Assembly: GCA_022826205.1 (NCBI GenBank) | Contig: JAJDVJ010000026.1 | Span: 23,113-87,112, forward strand | DNA from: Silicimonas sp. | GTDB lineage: Bacteria > Pseudomonadota > Alphaproteobacteria > Rhodobacterales > Rhodobacteraceae | Reading direction: 5' to 3' | DNA length: 64,000 bases | Part shown: in pieces, positions 36,257-45,656 of the stretch | Layout of the letters: every line of letters begins with the position of its first letter | How positions within the stretch are numbered: the first letter of the stretch is position 1 | Notes under the pieces: model-generated | Seen by the model: only the letters and a program-made list of their open reading frames with translations | Databases searched by the model: none | Told to the model about the DNA's origin: nothing | Program-made: the position numbers and the translations under genes

Positions 36257-36796
36257 ATGTCGTGGACAGACGAGCGCGTAGAAGGCCTCAAGAAAATGTG
36301 GGCCGAGGGCAGGTCGGCCAGCCAGATCGCCAAGGATCTGGGTGGCGTCACCAGAAACGCGGTGATTGGAAAGGTGCATCGCCTGGGTCTTTCCAACCGG
36401 GCGGGCGCGTCGGCACCGGCTCCGGAAAAGAAGCCGTCTCGAGCGTCCTCAACAAAGCCCGCGACGCGGACAAAGACCACTCAAGTTCGCGTTGTCGAGG
36501 TCGCGGTCACCCCCCGCAAACCGATTGTGCCGGCCGGACAGCCTCTGCCGCCGCAACCTTCCGCAAACGAGATCAGCCCAGAGGCGCTCGAAAACGTGCG
36601 CAAGGTGGAAAAGACGGCAAAGAAGATCGGGCTCCTGGAATTGACGGAACGAACCTGCAAGTGGCCCATTGGGGATCCCGCAACCGACGAATTCTGGTTT
36701 TGCGGCCTGGCCGTCCAACAGGGCAAGCCTTACTGCGAGGCCCATGTGGGTGTCGCGTTCCAGCCCATGTCCAACCGACGCGACCGAAGGCGATAG
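36257..36796 (+). CDS. gcrA: GcrA cell cycle regulator
   Basis: GcrA is an alphaproteobacterial sigma-70 cofactor that activates promoters with CcrM-methylated GANTC sites. The 179-aa protein begins MSWTDERVEGLKKMWAEG, followed by the helix-turn-helix ASQIAKDLGGVTRNAVIGK, both diagnostic. A Lys/Pro/Ala-rich linker leads to a C-terminal part with Cys and His (ERTCKWPIGDP, FWFCG, PYCEAHVG), as in the sigma-interacting domain. It is monocistronic and convergent with the FMN reductase gene. Confidence 0.95.
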   Translation: MSWTDERVEGLKKMWAEGRSASQIAKDLGGVTRNAVIGKVHRLGLSNRAGASAPAPEKKPSRASSTKPATRTKTTQVRVVEVAVTPRKPIVPAGQPLPPQPSANEISPEALENVRKVEKTAKKIGLLELTERTCKWPIGDPATDEFWFCGLAVQQGKPYCEAHVGVAFQPMSNRRDRRR

Positions 36797-36828
36797 CCAC
36801 ACCGCGATTGCCGTTCACGCAAGTCCAG

Positions 36829-37362
36829 CTACCGAACCGCTTCTGACGCAAGTTTGCCGATAAGCGTTTCAAGCGCCTTTTGGTAGCTTTCGCCCACGAG
36901 GCGGCCCTCCGCGTCAAATTCCTTTTGAGCGTAGGCAACCATTACCTCCGGACCCGTAAGGAGTCTCGGTTGAAAGGTGTTGAGGGCAAGCCGCAAGGCA
37001 TATTGTGCTCGTGCGCCGCCCGCACGTCCAGCCGTCGCCGACATGATGGCAACCGGCTTGTCGCGCAAGGGATTGCCTTCGCCCCTGCTAACCCAGTCGA
37101 GCGCATTCTTGAGAACACCCGAAATCGACTGGTTGTACTCTGGTGTGGAGATGGCCACGGCATCGGCGGCGCCAATCTGACGCTTGATGCGTGTGGCCGC
37201 ATCGGGAATGCCTTCCGCCTCTTCGATGTCGCCGTTGTAAAGCGGCATGTCGAGGTCAGCCATCACGGTTTCCCCCAACCAATGCTGTCCGGCAGCGACT
37301 AGAAGCTTGCGATTAAACGAGCCTTGGCGCAGCGCACCGCAGATGAGGAGAAGCGTCGGCAT
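36829..37362 (-). CDS. NADPH-dependent FMN reductase
   Basis: The 177-aa flavodoxin-like protein has the FMN phosphate loop CGALRQGSFNRKLL, STPEYNQSISGVLKNALDW (the family PEYN motif) and SATAGRAGGARAQYALR. It reduces flavins, quinones or azo compounds with NAD(P)H. ATG 37362 is used because the longer open frame (to 37587) runs into pheA and has no family match. It lies 76 bp after pheA. Confidence 0.9.
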   Translation of the reverse strand: MPTLLLICGALRQGSFNRKLLVAAGQHWLGETVMADLDMPLYNGDIEEAEGIPDAATRIKRQIGAADAVAISTPEYNQSISGVLKNALDWVSRGEGNPLRDKPVAIMSATAGRAGGARAQYALRLALNTFQPRLLTGPEVMVAYAQKEFDAEGRLVGESYQKALETLIGKLASEAVR

Positions 37363-37438
37363 GAGCGAAAGATGATCCAGTCTGTTTTCCGAGCCGCGAT
37401 ATAGTCCCTCGACATCCAGAAGCAAAGGGAGTTCGACC

Positions 37439-38266
37439 CTACCGATTCTTGTCGGCAGGATACGTTCCGAGGACGTGAAGCAGCGAGGTGAAATACGCGA
37501 GTTCTTCCAACGCGAGCTTGACCGGCTCGTCCTCCGGGTGCCCCTCGATGTCGGCGTAGAACTGGGTTGCGGAAAACGAGCCGTCAACCATGTAGCTCTC
37601 CAGTTTGGTCATGTTGACACCGTTCGTGGCAAACCCGCCCATGGCCTTGTACAGAGCCGCCGGGATGTTGCGGACACGGAACACGAAGGTCGTCATCATC
37701 CTCTCGTCCCGGCGCGAAACATCAGGTTCGCCCGACATGATAAGAAAGCGCGTCGTGTTGTGATCCTCGTCCTCGACATCACTAGCCAGAACTTCGAGCC
37801 CGTAGACTTCCGCCGCGAGTTCCGACGCCAGCGCCGCGTCTTCGGGATTGCCATGCGCCGCCACCTCGCGAGCTGCACGTGCGTTGTCGGGACTTGCCTT
37901 GCCCTCGATTCCGCGTTCGCGAAGAAACCGCGCGCATTGGGGCAACAGCACCAGATGGCTATGCGCGCGCTTGACCTGGTCAAGGCTAGCGCCCGGCACG
38001 CCCAGGAGATTGATGCGGACGCGGACAAAGGCCTCGTCCACAATGTGAAGCCCGCTCTCCGGCAGCAGGCGATGAATGTCTGCAACCCGTCCGTAGGTCG
38101 AATTCTCGACCGGAAGCATCGCCAGTTCGGCCTCCCCCGCCCTCACCGCTTCGATGACATCTTCGAAGGTCCGGCAGGGCACGGGTTCCATTTCCGGCCG
38201 GGTCTCGCGGCAGGCCTGATGGGAATAAGCGCCAGGCTCTCCCTGAAATGCAATTCGTCCCGACAC
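37439..38266 (-). CDS. pheA: Prephenate dehydratase
   Basis: PheA converts prephenate to phenylpyruvate in phenylalanine synthesis. The 275-aa protein has RIAFQGEPGAYSHQA at its start, LAMLPVENSTYGRV, and NTTRFLIMS (the TRF motif). A C-terminal ACT domain (TTFVFRVRNIPAALYKAMGG, then NMTKLESYMV) senses phenylalanine. GTG 38266 is chosen with GGAG 8 nt upstream. There is no chorismate mutase domain. It is divergent from cycM with a 114-bp promoter region between. Confidence 0.95.
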   Translation of the reverse strand: MSGRIAFQGEPGAYSHQACRETRPEMEPVPCRTFEDVIEAVRAGEAELAMLPVENSTYGRVADIHRLLPESGLHIVDEAFVRVRINLLGVPGASLDQVKRAHSHLVLLPQCARFLRERGIEGKASPDNARAAREVAAHGNPEDAALASELAAEVYGLEVLASDVEDEDHNTTRFLIMSGEPDVSRRDERMMTTFVFRVRNIPAALYKAMGGFATNGVNMTKLESYMVDGSFSATQFYADIEGHPEDEPVKLALEELAYFTSLLHVLGTYPADKNR

Positions 38267-38380
38267 TTCCTCAACTCCCGGGTGCGGCAACAAAGCCCAC
38301 AGGTTGTGCGTCTTAACCCTTGAACGGCACCAATGGAAGCGGATAGACAGCGGCGAGAACCAGACGAGACGGGACAAGAC

Positions 38381-38905
38381 ATGCTCGACACCATGACCAT
38401 GACAAAGATCGTGGGAGGCCTCTGCGGAACCTTTCTGATCTTCCTGCTCGGCGGGTTCGGCGCCGAATTCATCTACCACAGCGCGGGACATGGCGGCGAC
38501 GATCATCATCAGGCCTACGTGATCGACACCGGCGCACTTGACTCTCATGACGCCCAGGAGGACGTCGCCGAAGTGGACTTTGCCGAAGTCTATGCCGCTG
38601 CTGATGCCACGGCAGGCGAAAAGCTCTTCCGGCAATGCAAGGCTTGCCACAGCCTGGAAGACGGAAAGAACGGCACCGGGCCGAGCCTGTACGACATCGT
38701 GGACCGGTCCGTGGCCACCGTGGACGGATTCAACTATTCGGGCAAGCTCGTCGCCGTTGTCGACACCTGGACGCCAGAAAACCTGAGCGGCTTCATCGCG
38801 AGCCCGAGAAAATTCGCTCCAGGCACGAAAATGTCCTATAAGGGGATGGCCAAGGCAGAAGACAGGGCCGACCTGATCGCCTGGCTCAGTTCCGTTGGCC
38901 AATAG
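38381..38905 (+). CDS. cycM: Membrane-anchored c-type cytochrome (CycM/cytochrome c-552-like)
   Basis: The 174-aa protein has an uncleaved N-terminal membrane anchor (MTKIVGGLCGTFLIFLLGGF), an Asp/Glu-rich linker, then a class I cytochrome domain. Heme attachment is CKACH and the Met ligand is in PGTKMSYKGM. It carries electrons from the bc1 complex to terminal oxidases at the periplasmic face. ATG 38381 gives the conserved MLDTMTMTK start; the frame from 38333 is probably not used. The cycM-pheA divergence is common in Rhodobacterales. Confidence 0.92.
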   Translation: MLDTMTMTKIVGGLCGTFLIFLLGGFGAEFIYHSAGHGGDDHHQAYVIDTGALDSHDAQEDVAEVDFAEVYAAADATAGEKLFRQCKACHSLEDGKNGTGPSLYDIVDRSVATVDGFNYSGKLVAVVDTWTPENLSGFIASPRKFAPGTKMSYKGMAKAEDRADLIAWLSSVGQ

Positions 38906-39038
38906 GCCGACGCGCGACTGCAGGACCAATCGTATCCCGTCGGAAAGCCGGCGCAAATTGCGGCTGGATGCAGGCACAATTGATCTCGAGGAATGCTCGT
39001 GCACACGACATCCTCACCAACAAGTCAGCATTTCTTGC

Positions 39039-39068
39039 TTGAACGATCATCGTTTCCAAATTTAGGTA
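39039..39068 (+). promoter_or_regulatory. Candidate promoter of yejABEF with overlapping inverted repeat
   Basis: TTGAAC at 39039-39044 and TAGGTA at 39063-39068 are spaced by 18 bp, 50 bp before the yejA start. AACGAT-C-ATCGTT (39042-39054) overlaps the -35 element and could be an operator. GGAG lies 8 nt before the ATG. This is a reading of the sequence only. Confidence 0.4.
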
Positions 39069-39118
39069 TTACTCGATGAAATCTTTATGCATTCTGAATC
39101 CTGAACGGAGAATCTGAT

Positions 39119-41011
39119 ATGCCCCGCAACGCCTCCCGCACAACCGATCTGCCAAACTTGCGCCGGGCGTGCCTCGGCCTGGCCAGCATCGTCTGGCTAT
39201 TTCCCGCGCAGGTCTCGCTCGCCGACGAAGCCGAGAATATCATCGTCAGTCACGGCTTCAACGAGTATGATGAGCTGAAATACGCGCCGGACGACCCGCA
39301 TCTGGACTACGTGAACCCCTACGCACCCCTGGGCGGCGAGATCAGCATTGCAACAATCGGCACCTTCGACAGCATGAACCCTTATGCAACGGGCAGGGGC
39401 AGCTGGGGTGCTCTTTCGACAATCGGCTACGAAGACATCATGGAGACGACTTCCGACGAGGTCGGCTCCTACTACTGCGTGCTTTGCGAAACCATCGAGT
39501 ACCCGGAAAGCGAGAGCTGGGTGATCTTCCACCTGCGCAATGACGTAACCTTTTCGGATGGCACGCCGATGACAGCGGAGGACGTGCTGTTCACGCACGA
39601 ACTGCTGGTCGAGCAGGGGACGCCCTCCTATGCCAACTACATCAAGCAGGTCATTGCAGAGGCTAAAATCCTCGACCCGTACACCATCAAGTTCACCTTC
39701 GCCGAGGAGGTTCCCAAGAAGGGGTTGATCACGCAAATGGGCTCGCTGCCGGTCTGGTCAATGGAATGGTACCAGGAAACGGGCGCACGCCTGGACGAAA
39801 GCCGACTGGAAATCAGCCCGGGCACCGGCGAATACATGCTGGACAGCCTCGATGTGGGGCGAAGCATCGTCTATCGGCGAAACCCTGACTATTGGGGTGC
39901 GAACCACTACCTTAGAAAGGGACGTGGCAACTACGACCGCATTCGGGTCGAGTACTTTGGCGACAGTTCGGCCGCTTTCGAAGCCTTCAAGGCGGGCGAA
40001 TACACGTTCCGGCAGGAAAACAGCTCGATCAATTGGGCAACGCTCTACGACTTTCCCGCGCTCGAAAAGGGCTGGGTGAAGCGGGAGACCTTGCCGGACG
40101 GATCGTTGCCCGGAGCCACAGGCTTCGTGTTCAACATGCGTCTCGACAAGTTTCGGGACAGAAACCTGCGACTGGCGCTCGGCCACATGTACAACTTCAC
40201 CTGGACGAACGAGAACCTGCAGTACGGCCTGTTCAAGCAGCGCGAGAGCTTCTGGGAAAACGATCGTCTGAAAGCCTCAGGCCTGCCCGAGGGGCGCGAA
40301 CTGGAGCTTCTCGAAGAGTTCCGTTATCAGCTGCCTCCGGAAATCTTCACCGAACCCGCACTCCTGCCGCACGAAAGCGGCGAAAGGCCCCTTGACCGGA
40401 AGAACCTCAGGAAGGCCCTCCGCTTCATGGAGGCTGCCGGATACAGTCCTGGCGACGATGGCTTGCTGCGCAATTCGGAGGGCGAAACGCTGGACATTGA
40501 ACTCCTTGAGCGTTCGCAGGCATTTGATCGCATCCTTCTGCCCTATGTCGAGAACCTGAAGACGCTTGGCGTGAACATCACCTACAACCGGATCGATCCA
40601 AGCCAGTACCAGAACCGACGGCAGGAAAACGACTTTGACATGCGATTCACTGGCTACCCGAGCGGGCTGGTCGAGGGCTCAGGGCTGACCCAGAAATACG
40701 GGTGCGAGGAGCGGGACGACATCTTCAATCCTGCAGGGTACTGCAACCCGGTCGTGGACGAACTCGGTGAACGGCTCCTCGAGGTTGAGACCTATGACGA
40801 ACTCGCAGCCCATGTCCGTGCCATCGACCGGATCATGCGGCATGACTATTTCATCGTGCCGGTCTGGACACTCCAGGAAAACTGGGTCGCGTACTTTGAC
40901 ATGTTCGAATACCCAGAAAACCTTCCCGAATTCGGGCTGGGATATCTGGACTACTGGTGGTTCAATGCAGAGAAGGCCGAGGCGCTCAGGACGGCCGGTG
41001 CGCTGAGGTAA
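39119..41011 (+). CDS. yejA: Peptide ABC transporter substrate-binding protein YejA
   Basis: This 630-aa periplasmic family-5 binding protein has a signal peptide ending AQVSLA (about residue 35). The mature start and HGFNEYDELKYAPDDPHLDYVNP, a YejA feature, identify it. TFDSMNPYATGRG and FHLRNDVTFSDGTPMTAEDV are typical of oligopeptide binding proteins. In enterics the Yej system imports peptides, including microcin C and defensin fragments. It is the first gene of yejABEF. Confidence 0.93.
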   Translation: MPRNASRTTDLPNLRRACLGLASIVWLFPAQVSLADEAENIIVSHGFNEYDELKYAPDDPHLDYVNPYAPLGGEISIATIGTFDSMNPYATGRGSWGALSTIGYEDIMETTSDEVGSYYCVLCETIEYPESESWVIFHLRNDVTFSDGTPMTAEDVLFTHELLVEQGTPSYANYIKQVIAEAKILDPYTIKFTFAEEVPKKGLITQMGSLPVWSMEWYQETGARLDESRLEISPGTGEYMLDSLDVGRSIVYRRNPDYWGANHYLRKGRGNYDRIRVEYFGDSSAAFEAFKAGEYTFRQENSSINWATLYDFPALEKGWVKRETLPDGSLPGATGFVFNMRLDKFRDRNLRLALGHMYNFTWTNENLQYGLFKQRESFWENDRLKASGLPEGRELELLEEFRYQLPPEIFTEPALLPHESGERPLDRKNLRKALRFMEAAGYSPGDDGLLRNSEGETLDIELLERSQAFDRILLPYVENLKTLGVNITYNRIDPSQYQNRRQENDFDMRFTGYPSGLVEGSGLTQKYGCEERDDIFNPAGYCNPVVDELGERLLEVETYDELAAHVRAIDRIMRHDYFIVPVWTLQENWVAYFDMFEYPENLPEFGLGYLDYWWFNAEKAEALRTAGALR

Positions 41012-41018
41012 ACCGCCG

Positions 41019-42110
41019 ATGGGCTCATACATCCTGCGTCGGCTGCTGTTGATCATTCCGACATTGTTCGGGATCATGTTGATCAACTTCACGTTGACGC
41101 AGTTTGTTCCGGGCGGGCCGATCGAGCAGATCCTTGCACGTCTCGAAGGTGCCGGTGATGTCTTCGAGTCATTTTCCGGCGGGGCCGGCGACGTCGACGT
41201 CAGCATCGGTTCGGACGCCAGCGACTCCGGTTACATTGGTGCACGGGGTCTGCCTAAGGAGTTCATCGAGGAACTTGAGCGCGAATTCGGCTTCGACAAG
41301 CCGGCGCATGTCCGATTCTTCAACATGATGTGGAACTACCTGCGCTTCGACTTCGGCGAGAGCTATTTCCGCTCGATCTCGGTTGTCGATCTCGTGCTTG
41401 AAAAGATGCCCGTTTCGATCACCTTGGGCCTGTGGTCGACCCTGATCGCCTATGTCATCTCCATTCCGCTCGGCATCGGCAAAGCGGTGCGTGACGGGAC
41501 GAGTTTCGACACCTGGACAAGCGGCTTGATCATCGTCGCCTATGCCATCCCGGGATTCCTCTTCGCCATCCTGCTTCTGGTCCTTCTTGCCGGCGGCACC
41601 TACCTCCAGTGGTTCCCGCTGCGGGGACTGACCTCGGAATACTGGAACGAACTCTCCGTTCCGGGAAAGGTCGTGGACTACTTCTGGCACATTGCCCTGC
41701 CCGTGATTGCTTCATCAATCGGCGGTTTCGCGACACTCACGCTCCTGACGAAAAACTCGTTCCTGGACGAGATCAAGAAGCAGTACGTGATAACCGCCAA
41801 GGCCAAGGGCCTGAGCGAACGGCGAGTGCTTTACGGGCACATCTTTCGAAACGCCATGCTGATCGTCATCGCAGGCTTTCCGGGCCTGTTCATCGGCATA
41901 TTCTTTGGGTCGTCGCTGATCATCGAGACGATCTTCTCGCTCGACGGGCTGGGGCGACTTGGGTTCGAGGCAGCGGTCGCGCGTGACTACCCGGTGATCT
42001 TCGGGACACTCTTCGCCTTCGGGCTGGTTGGACTTCTTGTCGGGATCATTTCGGATCTCATGTATGTATTCGTCGACCCCCGCATCGACTTCGAGCATCG
42101 GGAGGTCTGA
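41019..42110 (+). CDS. yejB: Microcin C/peptide ABC transporter permease YejB
   Basis: This 363-aa inner-membrane permease begins MGSYILRRLLLIIPTLFGIML, an anchor typical of DppB-type subunits. The family periplasmic loop is enlarged here (about residues 35-80, Gly/Asp-rich), as in YejB. The docking loop is AKAKGLSERRVLYGHIFRNA. It follows yejA by 7 bp and forms a heterodimer with YejE. Confidence 0.94.
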   Translation: MGSYILRRLLLIIPTLFGIMLINFTLTQFVPGGPIEQILARLEGAGDVFESFSGGAGDVDVSIGSDASDSGYIGARGLPKEFIEELEREFGFDKPAHVRFFNMMWNYLRFDFGESYFRSISVVDLVLEKMPVSITLGLWSTLIAYVISIPLGIGKAVRDGTSFDTWTSGLIIVAYAIPGFLFAILLLVLLAGGTYLQWFPLRGLTSEYWNELSVPGKVVDYFWHIALPVIASSIGGFATLTLLTKNSFLDEIKKQYVITAKAKGLSERRVLYGHIFRNAMLIVIAGFPGLFIGIFFGSSLIIETIFSLDGLGRLGFEAAVARDYPVIFGTLFAFGLVGLLVGIISDLMYVFVDPRIDFEHREV

Positions 42111-42112
42111 GG

Positions 42113-43252
42113 ATGGCGGACATAGGGTATAGGACAAGACGTCCGTGGCTCTCCCCGCTGAACCAGCGCCGTTGGCGGAATTTTCGGCGCAACCGGCGCG
42201 GATTCTGGTCGCTGTGGATTTTCTGTGCGCTCTTCGGCCTCAGCCTCTTCGCCGAGTTCCTGGCCAATGACAAGCCGATCCTGCTGCGGCACAAGGGCGA
42301 ATTCTACATGCCCATCTTCAAATTCTACCCGGAGACGACATTCGGAGGCGATCTCCCGATCGAAGCGCAATACCAGTACGAGGATATTGCCTGCCTGATC
42401 ATATCGGGCGGCGTGATCGACTGCTACGACGATCCCGAAGGCATACTGGCCGAGATCGAGGAGAGCGGCACGGCGCTCGGTCAGCCCGTCGACAGGGGCT
42501 GGATGATCTGGCCGGTGATTCCCTATCGCTTTGACACGATCGTCGACATTCAAGGTGCCGCTCCTTCCGCTCCGAATGCGAATAATTGGCTTGGAACGGA
42601 CGACACGAAGCGAGACGTGGTGGCACGGGTCATTTACGGGTTCAGGCTGTCGATCATGTTCACCTTGATCGTAACGTCCGCCGCCAGCGTGCTCGGGATC
42701 ATCGCAGGTGCCGTGCAAGGATATTTCGGGGGCTGGCTGGACCTTGTCTTTCAGCGCCTCCTCGAGATTTGGTCGTCGACGCCCTCGCTATACGTCATCA
42801 TCATCATGTTCGCGATCTTCGGGCGAAGCTTCTGGATGCTTGTCTTTCTCACGGTGCTGTTTGGCTGGCCGGCCCTCGTGGGCGTGGTCCGTGCCGAATT
42901 CCTGCGAGCACGGAATTTCGAGTATGTTCGTGCCGCACAGGCGCTCGGCGTCTCCAACCGGACCATCATGTTCCGGCACGTGCTTCCAAACGCCATGGTT
43001 GCGACCGTTACGTTCCTGCCATTCATCATTACGGGCGCGATTTCCACACTGGCCGGTCTGGACTTCCTAGGTTACGGCCTGCCCTCCTCGGCACCATCGC
43101 TCGGGGAACTGACTCTGCAGGCAAAGCAGAACCTGCAGGCGCCCTGGCTCGGGTTCACGGCGTTCTTCACGTTCGCGATCATGCTGTCGCTGCTGATCTT
43201 CATCTTCGAGGGCGTGCGCGACGCCTTCGATCCCCGGAAGACTTTCGCTTGA
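42113..43252 (+). CDS. yejE: Peptide ABC transporter permease YejE
   Basis: This 379-aa DppC-type permease starts with SPLNQRRWRNFRRNRRGFWS before the first membrane span. YejE proteins carry the long periplasmic segment seen here (about 55-155, with KFYPETTFGGDLP). NWLGTDDTKRDVVARVIYGF and the docking loop AQALGVSNRTIMFRHVLPNA are conserved. It starts 2 bp after yejB. Confidence 0.94.
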   Translation: MADIGYRTRRPWLSPLNQRRWRNFRRNRRGFWSLWIFCALFGLSLFAEFLANDKPILLRHKGEFYMPIFKFYPETTFGGDLPIEAQYQYEDIACLIISGGVIDCYDDPEGILAEIEESGTALGQPVDRGWMIWPVIPYRFDTIVDIQGAAPSAPNANNWLGTDDTKRDVVARVIYGFRLSIMFTLIVTSAASVLGIIAGAVQGYFGGWLDLVFQRLLEIWSSTPSLYVIIIMFAIFGRSFWMLVFLTVLFGWPALVGVVRAEFLRARNFEYVRAAQALGVSNRTIMFRHVLPNAMVATVTFLPFIITGAISTLAGLDFLGYGLPSSAPSLGELTLQAKQNLQAPWLGFTAFFTFAIMLSLLIFIFEGVRDAFDPRKTFA

Positions 43253-43355
43253 ACGGTGCGTCAAGACATTCGCTGCCTGCAGTATCCGGCGCGTGCATTG
43301 CGCTCGGTTCGCCGCTGCATCCGCCGTCAACGAGGCCCAGAGGGAGCGGGTGCCC

Positions 43356-44960
43356 GTGAGTGCCGTGATGCAGGTGCGGAACCTGAACGTGACCTTCCGG
43401 CAGGAGGGCGCGGAAACCCACGCTGTCAGAAACGTCAGCTTGGACATTCAGCGTGGCGAGACCGTGGCCTTGGTTGGAGAAAGCGGCTCCGGCAAGTCAG
43501 TTACCGCCTTGTCGACCGTCTCGCTCCTGCCTGAGAGTGCGGAAATAACCGGTTCCGTCGTTTACGAAGGCACCCAGATCTCTGGTGCCAGCGAAGCAGA
43601 ACTGAGGCGGGTCCGCGGCAATGACATCAGCTTCATATTCCAGGAGCCGATGACGTCGCTCAACCCGCTGCACACGCTGGAAAAACAACTGTCGGAATCG
43701 ATCCGGCTGCACCAGGGGCTGACGGGTCGGGACGTGCGAACCGAGATTATTGAATTGCTTCAACGAGTGGGCATTCCCGACCCGGAAGGACGACTGAAGA
43801 GCTACCCGCACGAATTGTCCGGCGGACAGCGTCAGCGGGTCATGATCGCCATGGCCCTTGCGAACGGGCCAGACCTCCTGATCGCCGACGAGCCCACGAC
43901 CGCCCTCGACGTGACAATCCAGGCGCAGATTCTCGAACTGCTGGCCAAGCTCAAGGACGACGAGGGCATGTCCATGCTCTTCATCACCCATGATCTTGGC
44001 ATCGTGCGCAGGTTCGCTGACAGGGTCTATGTCATGAAGGACGGCGAGATCGTCGAGCAGGGCGAAACCGCTGCGCTGTTCGACAACCCGAGACATCGTT
44101 ACACGAGGCAGCTCCTGTCGGCGACGTCCGCAGGCTTTCCCGACCCCGTGCCCGCGGGGGCGAAGACCGTGGTCGAAACGGACAGTCTGCGCATCTGGTT
44201 TCCGATCAAGCGCGGACTCCTGAGACACACGGTCGGTCACATCAAGGCGGTGAATTCCGCGACACTTTCGGTGCGTGCTGGCGAGACCTTGGGAATCGTA
44301 GGCGAGAGCGGATCAGGGAAGACAACGCTTGCGTTGGCGATTCTGCGCCTGATCTCGTCGGAAGGTCCTGTCGTCTTGATGAATCGCGAGATCCAGAAGC
44401 TAAACTCGAAAAAAATGCGACCGTTGCGGTCCGAAATGCAGATCGTGTTTCAGGACCCCTATGGGTCTCTCTCGCCCCGAATGACTGTCGAGGAGATCAT
44501 TGCGGAAGGATTGGCGATCCATCCAGTGGACTCCGAACGCGATCACCACTCAATGGTGACGGAAATCATGAGGGAAGTGGGGCTGGATCCGGCGACGATG
44601 CATCGCTATCCGCATGAGTTTTCTGGTGGCCAAAGACAACGGATCGCCATTGCACGGGCGATGATCTTGAGGCCGAAGCTCTTGGTGTTGGACGAACCGA
44701 CATCCGCTCTGGACATGACCGTCCAGGTTCAGATCGTCGAATTGCTCCGAAATCTGCAGAAGAGGCACAAACTAGCCTACCTGTTCATCAGCCACGACCT
44801 GAAGGTCGTGCGTGCATTGAGCCACAAGGTGATGGTCATGAAACGCGGCGACGTTGTGGAACAAGGCGATGCAGCGCAGGTCTTTGACAATCCGCAAACC
44901 AACTACACACGTCAACTCATGGCTGCCGCGTTCGACGTCAAGGCCATCGGCCAAGCATGA
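43356..44960 (+). CDS. yejF: Peptide ABC transporter ATP-binding protein YejF (two ATPase domains)
   Basis: The 534-aa protein contains two complete nucleotide-binding domains. Walker A motifs are [12 protein letters not shown] and [12 protein letters not shown]; signatures [12 protein letters not shown] and [12 protein letters not shown]; Walker B motifs [12 protein letters not shown] and [12 protein letters not shown]. It powers YejB-YejE. GTG 43356 has GGGAG 9 nt upstream and gives [14 protein letters not shown]. An ATG at 43293 in the same frame would add 21 residues. The yejE-yejF gap is about 100 bp. Confidence 0.93.
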   Translation: MSAVMQVRNLNVTFRQEGAETHAVRNVSLDIQRGETVALVGESGSGKSVTALSTVSLLPESAEITGSVVYEGTQISGASEAELRRVRGNDISFIFQEPMTSLNPLHTLEKQLSESIRLHQGLTGRDVRTEIIELLQRVGIPDPEGRLKSYPHELSGGQRQRVMIAMALANGPDLLIADEPTTALDVTIQAQILELLAKLKDDEGMSMLFITHDLGIVRRFADRVYVMKDGEIVEQGETAALFDNPRHRYTRQLLSATSAGFPDPVPAGAKTVVETDSLRIWFPIKRGLLRHTVGHIKAVNSATLSVRAGETLGIVGESGSGKTTLALAILRLISSEGPVVLMNREIQKLNSKKMRPLRSEMQIVFQDPYGSLSPRMTVEEIIAEGLAIHPVDSERDHHSMVTEIMREVGLDPATMHRYPHEFSGGQRQRIAIARAMILRPKLLVLDEPTSALDMTVQVQIVELLRNLQKRHKLAYLFISHDLKVVRALSHKVMVMKRGDVVEQGDAAQVFDNPQTNYTRQLMAAAFDVKAIGQA

Positions 44961-44976
44961 GAGGCAATTGCGTAGA

Positions 44977-45369
44977 TTAGGCACGGGGATCGTCCCCTAT
45001 GCCTGAGTGCCCGTGCGCCAGCGCCTTGATGCGCTCAATCATGTACCGCCGATGATCTTGCCCCCCGAAAAAGATGCCAAGCACCTGGACTTCACGGAGG
45101 CGTTCATCGACCAGAAAGTAGAACACGGCCCTTCGTTTCATCACGTAACGCAGGCCTTCCATGATCGTTGGCTCCAAGGTTCCCTGGAACGGTACATTGC
45201 CCAGGCGCGCCATGTCGTCCTCTATTCCACGTACGCGCTCCACTGCGCGTTCGAATGCCACATCCGGTGCGTCACCGAAGTCACGATAGGCGTCAAACAG
45301 ATGATCAAAGATCAAGTCGAGATCCGCGTCGCAACTGGCGCTGCGAACAACGCTAAGTCCCAATGGCAC
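44977..45369 (-). CDS. parE: RelE/ParE-family toxin
   Basis: The 130-aa protein has the ParE/RelE fold pattern: an N-terminal helix pair (DLDLIFDHLFDAYRDFG), GLRYVMKRRAVFYFLVDE on the core strands, and REVQVLGIFFGGQDHRRY. ParE proteins poison gyrase and RelE proteins cut mRNA; which applies here is not clear. Its start (GTG 45369) lies inside the antitoxin gene with 17-bp overlap, the usual antitoxin-first order. It is convergent with yejF, 16 bp away. It is somewhat long for the family (about 100 aa). Confidence 0.85.
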   Translation of the reverse strand: MPLGLSVVRSASCDADLDLIFDHLFDAYRDFGDAPDVAFERAVERVRGIEDDMARLGNVPFQGTLEPTIMEGLRYVMKRRAVFYFLVDERLREVQVLGIFFGGQDHRRYMIERIKALAHGHSGIGDDPRA

Positions 45370-45622
45370 GGCGCTTTCTGTCGATCATGCGTTCCGTTTG
45401 TCGCCGACCCTCTTCCCCAGAAACGAACGGACCATTCGCACGGGCCTCAAAAAATGCCCGCAAAGCGGCAAGTTCTGCTTGCTCGCGCTCTGTCTCGGAA
45501 CGCACGAGTTCAAGGCCCCTCTGCACGACGGCGCTCAGGCTTGAATATTGGCCTTCACTGACAAGCCTGCGCGCAAACACATCTTGCCGGTCCGTGATCG
45601 ACACCGACGCCTTGACAGACAT
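45353..45622 (-). CDS. parD: ParD-type antitoxin (ribbon-helix-helix)
   Basis: The 89-aa antitoxin begins MSVKASVSITDRQDVFARRLV, a ribbon-helix-helix DNA-binding start, then SEGQYSSLSAVVQRGLELV. The acidic, charged C-terminal half (residues 45-89) would wrap the toxin. AGAGGT precedes the ATG. It should repress its own promoter; a perfect inverted repeat lies 22 bp upstream. Confidence 0.85.
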   Translation of the reverse strand: MSVKASVSITDRQDVFARRLVSEGQYSSLSAVVQRGLELVRSETEREQAELAALRAFFEARANGPFVSGEEGRRQTERMIDRKRRAIGT

Positions 45623-45643
45623 TAGAACCTCTCAATCGGCAAC

Positions 45644-45656
45644 ACTACTCAGTAGT
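45644..45656 (-). promoter_or_regulatory. Candidate ParD operator
   Basis: ACTACT-C-AGTAGT is a perfect 13-bp inverted repeat 22 bp upstream of the antitoxin ATG. Ribbon-helix-helix antitoxins bind short palindromes in exactly this position, so autoregulation is likely. Confidence 0.55.
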
